Assembly: GCA_003229095.1 (NCBI GenBank)
Contig: QIHS01000525.1
Span: forward strand, 1-5,449
Origin: Woeseia sp.
GTDB taxonomy: Bacteria; Pseudomonadota; Gammaproteobacteria; Steroidobacterales; Woeseiaceae
Direction of reading: 5' to 3'
DNA length: 5,449 nucleotides
Positions within the stretch are counted from its first letter, which is position 1. Each line of letters begins with the position of its first letter. A program made the position numbers and the translations under genes. This document shows, in pieces, positions 1 to 5,393 of the stretch. A model generated the notes under the pieces. The model saw nothing but the letters and a program-made list of their open reading frames with translations, did no database searches and was not told where the DNA came from.

Positions 1-234
1 CAAGTCAGCGGGCCGACGGTGACCCTGAGCTTTGTCACGGACGCTGCGGCTACATTCGAAGCGCCCGAAGTACCTATCCGTAATGCTGATCCAGTGGTCT
101 TGTCCTTTCACAGCGCAGACGAAAAGGCTGCCGGTAACGTGGCGCTTACTCTGATTCGCGTGCTTGGCATGACCTGGCGAGTGAGTGGTTGCAGGTCACA
201 CAACCGGTCACACAAGATGGCAGTAGTCGGGTAG
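1..234 (+). CDS. 3' end of a PKD/Ig-like repeat protein (partial)
   Basis: The frame is open from the first base of the window and stops with TAG at 232-234, giving 77 visible residues. The first part reads VSGPTVTLS, then ATFEAPEV, then VVLSF, then a weakly conserved strand ending near LTLIRVL. This spacing matches the last two-thirds of a PKD-like (K319L/3211-type) beta-sandwich repeat, whose usual pattern is SGP-x-VTLS, A-x-ATFTAPEV, L-x-F-x-LTVTD. Such repeats occur in large secreted or surface proteins. The last 22 or so residues, after IRVLG, are rich in Arg, His and Ser and do not resemble a PKD strand or a normal surface-protein C-terminus. The original end may therefore have been lost and the frame may run on into foreign sequence. 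The true start lies outside the window; the GTG at 19 is internal. The domain call rests on pattern recognition only. Confidence 0.5.
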   Translation, partial: QVSGPTVTLSFVTDAAATFEAPEVPIRNADPVVLSFHSADEKAAGNVALTLIRVLGMTWRVSGCRSHNRSHKMAVVG

Positions 235-262
235 ACCACGCGGTTGATGTTTAAGAATAAGT

Positions 263-339
263 TGGTCGGGGTGAGAAGATTTGAACTTCCGGCCCCTGCC
301 TCCCGAAGACAGTGCTCTACCAGGCTGAGCTACACCCCG
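263..339 (-). tRNA. tRNA-Pro (anticodon CGG)
   Basis: A full 77-base cloverleaf can be drawn on the minus strand. The acceptor stem is CGGGGTG paired with CACCCCG, 7 of 7. The D arm is GCTC/GAGC around AGCCTGGTA. The anticodon stem CTGTC/GGCAG has one T-G wobble, and the loop TTCGGGA puts anticodon CGG at 305-303, which reads CCG proline codons. The T arm is GGAAG/CTTCT around TTCAAAT. The discriminator is A, and CCA is encoded at 265-263. It closely resembles E. coli proK in layout, including the same G-T wobble in the T stem. No clear terminator follows it, and no other tRNA is seen in the window. A tyrosine recombinase remnant lies directly upstream on the same strand and its frame runs into this gene. 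Confidence 0.97.
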
Positions 340-703
340 TTTCCACAAAAAACGCTACAGAATCAATTAGATAACAGACAGTTTCGGAATTTCTGCCTTG
401 CGTTCTGATCCCATTTGCGTGACCTTCGATTCGAAGCAAGGTCTTCAGCCCCGGCGTGCAGACCCGTTCGGCTGCCTCCAGGAGGCGAGCGACATCCGGC
501 GCTGAATAGTGCGTCGTTATACGCCCTGAACGGTGTCCTAGCAAGTCCTGACGGTCTTCGAAGGAAACCCCCGCGGGCCGCAAACGATAGCCAAAGGTGA
601 GCCCCAGGTCGTGAACCCGAACCTGCGTAAGGCCGACCTGCTGGCGAGGCATTGGAGTCTGGTATACACGGCCACTTAAGCTGCGCTGAGTGGCAAAGAA
701 AAG
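317..703 (-). pseudogene. Tyrosine recombinase (phage-type integrase) C-terminal remnant
   Basis: This minus-strand frame opens after a stop at 706-704 and ends with TAG at 319-317, inside the tRNA-Pro gene. From about 652 to 455 it carries the C-terminal catalytic block of a tyrosine recombinase: VRVHDL, then AGVSFEDRQDLLGHRSG, then TTHYSAP, then a helix LLEAAERVC. Counting from the ATG at 652, the box histidine is residue 14, the GH histidine is 40 and the nucleophile Tyr is 49. The usual HDLRHTF box reads HDLGLTF here, so the second catalytic arginine is Gly17 and the following His is Leu. The N-terminal arm-binding and core-binding domains and the first catalytic arginine are absent. Residues 66-111 are not recognisable and the last few codons are tRNA sequence. 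It should be inactive: a scar of an integrative element beside a tRNA. The upstream limit of homology is uncertain, somewhere between 652 and 703. Confidence 0.85.
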
Positions 704-704
704 T

Positions 705-710
705 TATAGT
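705..710 (+). promoter_or_regulatory. Possible -10 element for the small exported protein
   Basis: TATAGT matches the sigma-70 -10 consensus at 5 of 6 bases and lies 54 bases before the ATG at 765. No acceptable -35 hexamer is visible at 16-18 bases upstream; the sequence there is GC-rich. It is a weak suggestion from base matching alone. The element also sits at the edge of the integrase remnant, so the gene's original promoter may have been replaced or displaced. Confidence 0.2.
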
Positions 711-764
711 GGCCCGAGAATCGTGCGCGGGCATGGGTATCGGACAACTTATTGGAGCAAGATA

Positions 765-1181
765 ATGACGAATATTTTGAAGACACTAGCCATTCTTTCG
801 GTTTTTTTCGGCGCTGCGGCGTTCGCTCATTCAAGTGCGGATGTTGATGGCATGAGCGTTGTGTTCGGCGGCGAACCGGAACCAATGCTCGACGCAGAGC
901 GTCAGAATCTTCGTTGGCGCTTTACTGACAGCGAGACCAAAGAACCTGTTACGGATCTGGAAGCACTAGAGGCTGTGATTACATTTGATGGTCAGGAATT
1001 CGGGGCATTTGCTGCAAGAGACTCGCGCCGCGATCCCGGCATGTATCAAACTTTCCATATATTCTCAATGCCTGGGGAAGGAACGGTAACCTTGAGTTTT
1101 AAACGCAAAGGCGATGATGAAATTCATACAATTACGTTTTCGTTTACTGTGAATTCAAGAGAAGACTATCTGATTCCGTAG
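765..1181 (+). CDS. Small exported protein, YtkA/FixH-like beta-sandwich
   Basis: The encoded protein is 138 residues. The start at 765 is preferred over in-frame codons further upstream (the frame is open from 690) because it follows GGAG at 754-757 and begins a clean signal peptide: MTNILK, a hydrophobic stretch at residues 8-20, and cleavage expected after AFA at residue 21. The mature part of about 117 residues has alternating strand-like segments: LRWRFTD near 50, VITFDG near 70, a conserved-looking RRDPGMYQTF near 92-101, and MPGEGTVTLSF followed by a final strand TITFSFTV. A G-x-Y turn followed by PGEG and V-T-L-S-F is reminiscent of YtkA-like and FixH-like single-domain Ig-fold proteins of the periplasm. 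The mature protein has no Cys, no lipobox, no second membrane segment and no evident metal-binding cluster. Function is unknown. The gene stands alone, between an integrase scar and a convergent peptidase gene, and its third positions look more AT-rich than those of ispB or rplU. Confidence 0.8.
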   Translation: MTNILKTLAILSVFFGAAAFAHSSADVDGMSVVFGGEPEPMLDAERQNLRWRFTDSETKEPVTDLEALEAVITFDGQEFGAFAARDSRRDPGMYQTFHIFSMPGEGTVTLSFKRKGDDEIHTITFSFTVNSREDYLIP

Positions 1182-1211
1182 TAAGTCATTCGGGGCAACA
1201 TTGATAGATTG

Positions 1212-1229
1212 CGACAATCGGAATTGTCG
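1212..1229 (+). terminator. Hairpin after the small exported protein gene
   Basis: CGACAAT at 1212-1218 pairs perfectly with ATTGTCG at 1223-1229 around a CGGA tetraloop. It lies 30 bases past the stop codon at 1181, where a terminator would be expected. No T-run follows (AAATG), so it does not meet the intrinsic terminator pattern. It could instead be an RNA-stabilising 3' hairpin. Confidence 0.35.
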
Positions 1230-1269
1230 AAATGTAGTACGTCGAAGTATGGCGTCAGTTTGAAATGTG

Positions 1270-1334
1270 GCGTGCGAAACCGCTCTGGATAGCTATCCCC
1301 GCACGCTTCTCACGCAGTGCGACAGCTGCGTGAG
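1270..1334. other. Adjacent inverted repeats between convergent genes
   Basis: Three symmetrical elements fall within 65 bases. GCGTGC at 1270-1275 pairs with GCACGC at 1301-1306 and encloses the perfect 12-base palindrome GGATAGCTATCC at 1287-1298. Two bases later, CTCACGCAG at 1309-1317 pairs with CTGCGTGAG at 1326-1334, a perfect 9-base stem with an 8-base loop, followed on the plus strand by TTTCGCG. The segment lies between the convergent ends at 1181 (+) and 1416 (-), so a two-way transcription stop is the simplest reading. The T-run is short on the plus strand and absent on the minus strand, so the role is inferred from position. Confidence 0.45.
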
Positions 1335-1415
1335 TTTCGCGTGACTTGGTCGTGTGCGGCTGGTCAGTGCTGAACTAGTTGCAACGAGCGCCACAGACTA
1401 AATTCGTTTGCCAGA

Positions 1416-3477
1416 TCAGTCGACTACGGTTAACTCGTCAATCAAATGGTCAGCACCGTAAACGGTATCAAGCGCCTCAAGGATAATCGCCGTGTTGACA
1501 CCGACGGTGCGATTCATCGATTCATCGAACCAGTAGTCCCCGGCGATCGAATGAATGTTGCCATCGAAAGCAAGGCCAACCAATGCACCATCGGCGGCGA
1601 CCATCGGGCTGCCGGAATTGCCGCCGGTAATGTCAGTGGTCGCGACGAAATTAAATGGCGTATCGGCACCTAAAGCCTCGCGGGCATCCGACCACGTTGC
1701 AGGCAACTTGAACGGGCGTTCGCCTGTGGTTCTTTCGAACAGTCGTCGTGTTTGTGTAAACGGGTCAATCATCTCGCCTTTTTCTTCCCAACCGGTGACT
1801 GAACCATAGGTGACACGAAGCGTAAACGTCGCGTCCGGGTACAAGTCGGTTCCGTGCACTTTGAATCGAGCATCCGCTATCATTTTGGATCCGCGCACGC
1901 GAGGTGCTTCAACAAGGGTTTCGAATTGTTTGCGCAGTGCTCGCGCGTCCGGATCGATTTTTAGTGCGAGCTGAATAAGAGGGTCATCACTCGCATTCAC
2001 CGCCTCAACGCCACCTTCCCACAGCTTCTTTCGATATTCCGGGTCATCCAGCTTGCTTTTTTCGATCAATCTCGCGGCAAGCGATTCCGGGGAGTCGTTG
2101 CCAAGCACTTTGTGTACGTACAAGCTATCCGGGCCCAGCCATTCGCGCATCTTGTCCAGTGAAAAGCTCAAGCCCAATGTCTCGTATTCTTTGTTGATCG
2201 GACGGTTGGCGAACTCGCTGTTCAAGCTGCGGCAGCGATGTATCTGTATAGGAGCGAATTCGTTCGCTGTTTTCTTTCTCCCGTTCAACGGTACCGCGAA
2301 CGATTGTTCTGGCGTAACCGTAGAGGCTGCCGGAAAAACCCGCACGTGCTTCGACGAATAAATAGTCTTCGTACATGTTTCGATAAGCGGTCGTCGAATC
2401 GTCAATCAGATTCCAGGCTTCGCCGTAAGCCTCCCGCATTTCATCATCCGCCATCACGATGTTGCGGAGCGACTGTTCTTCCTCGGACTTGATTGCCATC
2501 ATCTCGTCGTTCTGCAGCGCCTTAAGCTGATTGCGGCGAACCTTGATGCCGTTCTCGATGCCAAGAATTCGTTGTTGAACAGCTCGTGCGGCTTCCGGGC
2601 TGGTGTTTTTCCACGACAGAAGGCGACCGCGAAATTCTGAAGTACGCAACAGGTATAACGGGATGGTCACGTCTCGCTGCATTTTCAATTCGGTAACAGT
2701 TAACGAACGATTGGTCGATCCCGGGTGCCCGGTAATGAAAACCGGATCTCCTGCAGACGGTCCGCTCTTTCGCCACCGCAGGAAATTGGGCGTCGTGGCA
2801 GGTTTGCCGTTTTCGTAAACACGCAGGAACGTCATGTCAAAGGACCAGCGCGGGAAATTGAAGTTGTCGGGATCGCCACCGAATGCTGCAATGTCGAGTT
2901 CAGGTGCGAATACCAGGCGCACATCGTCATAGCGTTTGTAGCTGTAGATAAAATATTGACCGCCGTTATAAAGCGAAACGGCCTCACAGCGCATCTTGCC
3001 GTCAGAATCGTCTTCGCATTCAGATTCGAGTCGGGTCAGCTCCGCTTTGCGGGCATCGTTCGCCTCGGTGTCCGGCAGACCGGTGGTCGCTGCGGCTATT
3101 TTCCCGGTGACTTCCTTCGTGTCCATGAGGACCGAGATTTGTTGGCCCGGGCATTGCAGCTCCTCGTCGCGGGCAGCCGCCATAAAGCCTTCGTCAGAAA
3201 GATTGCGCTCATCGTTGCTCAAGTTACGGATACATCCCCAGGTGCAATGATTGTTTGTCAGCACCAGGCCATCGGCCGACGCAAACGAGCCTGTACAACC
3301 GTTTTCCAATCGAGTTGTCGCAAGTTGTGCAGATTTGAGCCACTGGTCACCAATATTGACATCGTATTTGCTGGCGACTTTTTCAGTCGGGAAATTGTCT
3401 ATTGTCCACATGCCCTCGTCAGCGAAAGCCAGAACAGGCAGGTAAGCGGTTAACAGTGCGATGAGCGTCTTTTTCAT
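1416..3477 (-). pseudogene. S46 family dipeptidyl-peptidase (DPP7-like), frame broken near 2217
   Basis: Family S46 enzymes are periplasmic serine exopeptidases that release dipeptides from the N-terminus of peptides. The 5' part (3477-2218) gives residues 1-420: a signal peptide cut after AFA at residue 19, a mature start DEGMW typical of the family, the ENGCTGSFAS segment with TNNHC (catalytic His77), and GGDPDNFNFPR followed by WSFDMTFLRVY (catalytic Asp214). The reading frame then goes off; it would end at 2125 with unrelated residues. The rest of the enzyme continues in the next frame from GAG at 2216 to TGA at 1418-1416: EFANRPINKEYETLG, then ITGGNSGSPMV (nucleophile Ser621 in the joined numbering) and LVGLAFDGN. 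Skipping one base at about 2217 gives 686 residues, a normal S46 length. Gly lies 18 residues after the Ser, which corresponds to Gly673 of DPP7-type enzymes (hydrophobic P1) rather than the Arg of DPP11. No other stop or break is seen and no slippery heptamer is present. This is therefore a recent mutation or a sequencing error. The start has only a weak GGA ribosome site. The gene follows ispB by 63 bases. Confidence 0.9.
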
Positions 3478-3540
3478 GTTGATTCCGTTGTTATCGATTA
3501 GACGATTGAGTAACGAAGTGGTGGCAAGCTGCGGTCTGGC

Positions 3541-4512
3541 CTACGACCGCCGCCTTACCGCGAAATCAGCAATGCCGATCATCGCCTGTTTGTATTCTGA
3601 TTCTGGAATAGACGATAGCGTGGCAATAGCCATGTCTGCGGCTTCCTGTGCACGAGCCGTGGTGTACTTGAGTGCGCCGGTTGATTCAATGACCGAGTGA
3701 ATATCTGCAAGCCTGTCCAGGCCACCTTTTTCAATGGCTGCGCGAAGCATTTTTCGTTCGCTGCCGGAGCAATTTTCCATCGCGTAAATCAGCGGCAATG
3801 TTGGTTTGCCTTCGGCAAGATCGTCTCCTAGATTCTTGCCAAGTTCTTCGGGTGACGCGTTGTAGTCCAGCGCGTCGTCGATAAGTTGAAAGGCAGTGCC
3901 CAGGTTCTGGCCGTAACTGATCATCGCGGACTCATCGTTCCCATCCCGCTCCGCCAGCACCGCCGCAATCTGCGCGCCGGCCTCGAACAACCTGGCCGTC
4001 TTGCGATAGATCACCTTTCTATAGGTCGCTTCCGTGACATCCGGATCGTGCACATTCATCAGTTGCATCACTTCGCCTGCAGCGATGGTGTTGGTTGCGT
4101 CAGCCAGAATTTGCATCACGCGCATGCGGCCCATCTTGACCATCATCTGAAAAGCCCGGGAATAGAGAAAGTCACCGACCAAAACGCTGGCCTGGTTGCC
4201 GAACACCGTATTGGCGGTGTCCCGGCCCCGGCGGCGATCTGAAGAGTCAACAACATCGTCGTGCAACAACGTTGCCGTATGAATAAATTCGATAATCGCG
4301 GCCGCCTGAATATGCAAATCGTCGCGATAGCCCAGGGCACGAGCGGCCAGCAGGACAATCAGGGGCCGCAGGCGCTTGCCACCGCTTGTGACGATGTACT
4401 CTGAGACCTGCGAAACCAGCATGACGTCGCTTTGCAGGCTGCCACGGATGAGCGAATCAACCGCCAGCATATCGTCCCTGGCAAGCTTTTTGATGTCCTC
4501 AAAATCCGGCAT
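3541..4512 (-). CDS. ispB: Octaprenyl diphosphate synthase
   Basis: This trans-prenyltransferase extends farnesyl diphosphate with isopentenyl diphosphate units to make the long side chain of ubiquinone and menaquinone; it acts in the cytoplasm. From the ATG at 4512 the protein is 323 residues, the same length as E. coli IspB, and it aligns along its whole length. Visible motifs are GGKRLRP at 44-50 (substrate diphosphate binding), the first Asp-rich motif DDVVD at 85-89 inside FIHTATLLHDDVVD, RRRG just after, KTARLFEA at 171-178, the second Asp-rich motif DDALD at 212-216, and GKNLGDDLAEGKPTLP at 225-240. Ala80, five residues before the first motif, is small, as in long-chain synthases, where short-chain enzymes have a bulky aromatic residue. 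The start could also be the ATG at 4539, adding MQTAQNSPS; neither start has a Shine-Dalgarno match. The exact product length (C40 or other) cannot be read from sequence. It is divergent from rplU-rpmA, as in E. coli. Confidence 0.97.
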   Translation of the reverse strand: MPDFEDIKKLARDDMLAVDSLIRGSLQSDVMLVSQVSEYIVTSGGKRLRPLIVLLAARALGYRDDLHIQAAAIIEFIHTATLLHDDVVDSSDRRRGRDTANTVFGNQASVLVGDFLYSRAFQMMVKMGRMRVMQILADATNTIAAGEVMQLMNVHDPDVTEATYRKVIYRKTARLFEAGAQIAAVLAERDGNDESAMISYGQNLGTAFQLIDDALDYNASPEELGKNLGDDLAEGKPTLPLIYAMENCSGSERKMLRAAIEKGGLDRLADIHSVIESTGALKYTTARAQEAADMAIATLSSIPESEYKQAMIGIADFAVRRRS

Positions 4513-4620
4513 TGAGGGTGAGTTTTGGGCAGTCTGCATGACGATTGCGATAATGCCTGAAATGCCCGATATTGGATACCAGCAGAGGTTTCTGCCGGCA
4601 TTCGGCTGGCAAATGCAAGC

Positions 4621-4634
4621 CTTTGAATTCAAAG
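4621..4634. promoter_or_regulatory. 14-base perfect palindrome upstream of ispB
   Basis: CTTTGAATTCAAAG is a perfect dyad 109 bases upstream of the ispB start at 4512 and 184 bases before rplU. A site of this size and symmetry in a divergent control region could be an operator for a dimeric regulator. I do not recognise it as the site of a particular factor, and an EcoRI-centred palindrome of this length may also arise by chance. Confidence 0.3.
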
Positions 4635-4715
4635 CGTGCTTTTTGCGCGGCTTTCGTTGACCCGGGCAGCTCGAATCTATAAAATTCCGGCTCTTTTTGC
4701 GGCTGCAGGTCCCTG

Positions 4716-4735
4716 GAGGACCGTAGAGGACCGTA
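4716..4735. repeat. Two tandem copies of a 10-base repeat upstream of rplU
   Basis: GAGGACCGTA occurs twice in direct succession with no mismatch (4716-4725 and 4726-4735). The pair ends three bases before the candidate rplU -35 hexamer. A 10-base period is about one helical turn, so both copies would face the same side of the DNA. The first copy also forms a small inverted repeat with the bases just before it, GGTCC at 4709-4713 with GGACC at 4718-4722. A recent duplication or a pair of binding sites are both possible. Confidence 0.6.
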
Positions 4736-4738
4736 ATC

Positions 4739-4769
4739 TTGTCAGCATGCACTCGGAAATTCATATATT
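4739..4769 (+). promoter_or_regulatory. Candidate sigma-70 promoter for rplU-rpmA
   Basis: TTGTCA at 4739-4744 matches the -35 consensus at 5 of 6 bases. An AT-rich stretch, CATATATT at 4762-4769, could serve as the -10. TATATT at 4764-4769 matches 5 of 6 but at a long 19-base spacing; CATATA at 4762-4767 gives the ideal 17 bases with a poorer match. Transcription would begin near 4774-4777, leaving a leader of about 40 bases with GGAG at 4805-4808. No other good promoter is seen between 4513 and 4817 in this direction. Confidence 0.4.
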
Positions 4770-4817
4770 TTTTAGCGGGTTGCGTAGCACGCGGCGCGCC
4801 AATTGGAGTAAGTAACG

Positions 4818-5327
4818 ATGTACGCGGTTTTTCGCTCAGGCGGTAAGCAATACCGTGCGAGCCAAGGCGATATTCTGAAGCTCGAGAAACTCGATGTGGA
4901 CGAGGGCGCCAAAGTTCAGTTTGACGAGGTTTTGCTGGTCGGTGAAGGCAGCGACATCAAGGTCGGCAGCCCGTTATTGGCTGGCGCCAGCGTCAGCGCC
5001 ACGGTGCTGAAGCAGGGCAAGAGCAAGAAAGTCAGCGTGGTCAAGTTCAAACGCCGACAAAACTACCTGCGTCAGCATACTCATCGGCAATTCTTTACTG
5101 AAGTCGAAATCACCGATATTGGCAGCAGCGGAAAGGCAGCGGCACCCAAGAAGGCGGCTGAGGAAGTATCGCCAACGAAAAAGGTAGCGAAAAAGGTAGC
5201 GAAAAAAGCACCTGCAGCAGAGAAAAGGCCCGCTGCGAAGAAAGCAGCTACCAAGAAGGTCTCAACCAAAGAGACGGCTACAAAGAAACCCGCTAAAAAG
5301 AAGGCAACGAAAAAGACCAGCGATTAG
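4818..5327 (+). CDS. rplU: 50S ribosomal protein L21 with Lys/Ala-rich C-terminal extension
   Basis: L21 is a 23S rRNA-binding protein of the large ribosomal subunit. Residues 1-102 are a standard L21 core: MYAVFRSGGKQYR at the start, the KLEKLDVDEG loop, FDEVLLVG, then VVKFKRRQNYLRQHTHRQ, the basic RNA-contact segment, and the last strand FTEVEITDI. E. coli L21 is 103 residues, but this protein is 169. The extra 67 residues or so have about 22 lysines with many Ala, Thr and Pro, in repeats such as VAKKVAKK, AAKKAATKK and PAKKKATKK, like the tail of histone H1 or H1-like bacterial proteins. It should be disordered and strongly positive. The start ATG has GGAG nine bases upstream (4805-4808). 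rpmA follows after 66 bases, the usual gene order, so the two are probably co-transcribed from the 4739-4769 region. Confidence 0.98.
   Translation: MYAVFRSGGKQYRASQGDILKLEKLDVDEGAKVQFDEVLLVGEGSDIKVGSPLLAGASVSATVLKQGKSKKVSVVKFKRRQNYLRQHTHRQFFTEVEITDIGSSGKAAAPKKAAEEVSPTKKVAKKVAKKAPAAEKRPAAKKAATKKVSTKETATKKPAKKKATKKTSD
5176..5206 (+). repeat. 12-base tandem repeat in the L21 tail
   Basis: GGTAGCGAAAAA occurs at 5183-5194 and again at 5195-5206 without mismatch, preceded by the partial copy CGAAAAA at 5176-5182. Each unit encodes one four-residue step of the VAKK repeat in frame, so gain or loss of a unit would change the tail length without breaking the gene. Confidence 0.8.
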
Positions 5328-5351
5328 GCGGTAAAATTCAACGACGGCATG

Positions 5352-5366
5352 CGGATGCTTCATCCG
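5352..5366 (+). other. Short hairpin in the rplU-rpmA spacer
   Basis: CGGATG at 5352-5357 pairs perfectly with CATCCG at 5361-5366 around a three-base loop, 24 bases after the rplU stop and 27 bases before the rpmA start. No T-run follows, so it is not a terminator. It may protect or separate the two parts of the message. Confidence 0.35.
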
Positions 5367-5393
5367 GGCCGGATAACAGACAGGTACACTACA

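Noticed and set aside
257..265. AATAAGTTG next to the tRNA 3' end, with an inverted match near 745-753, as a possible attachment repeat
   Set aside because: The shared stretch is only nine AT-rich bases, is inverted rather than direct, and does not extend into tRNA sequence, so chance is the better explanation.
363..734. A second minus-strand frame overlapping the integrase remnant
   Set aside because: It has no similarity pattern, while the neighbouring frame shows the clear tyrosine recombinase box sequence over the same bases.
690..764. Upstream start for the small exported protein at 690
   Set aside because: It would place 25 charged residues before an otherwise normal signal peptide and ignore the GGAG ribosome site in front of 765.
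2725..3453. A 242-codon open frame on the plus strand
   Set aside because: It lies wholly antisense to the conserved N-terminal half of the S46 peptidase. Its translation has no recognisable motif, and the minus-strand frame carries the family signatures.
4513..4764. N-terminal extension of IspB from the ATG at 4764
   Set aside because: The 84 extra residues do not resemble any prenyl synthase N-terminus, run through the promoter region, and exceed the 323-residue family length exactly reached from 4512.
5081..5269. A minus-strand frame that looks like a hydrophobic membrane peptide rich in Phe and Ala
   Set aside because: It is the complement of the Lys/Ala codons of the L21 tail; AAG and GCN codons read backwards give Phe/Leu and Ala/Gly-type residues. 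There is no ribosome site or independent support.
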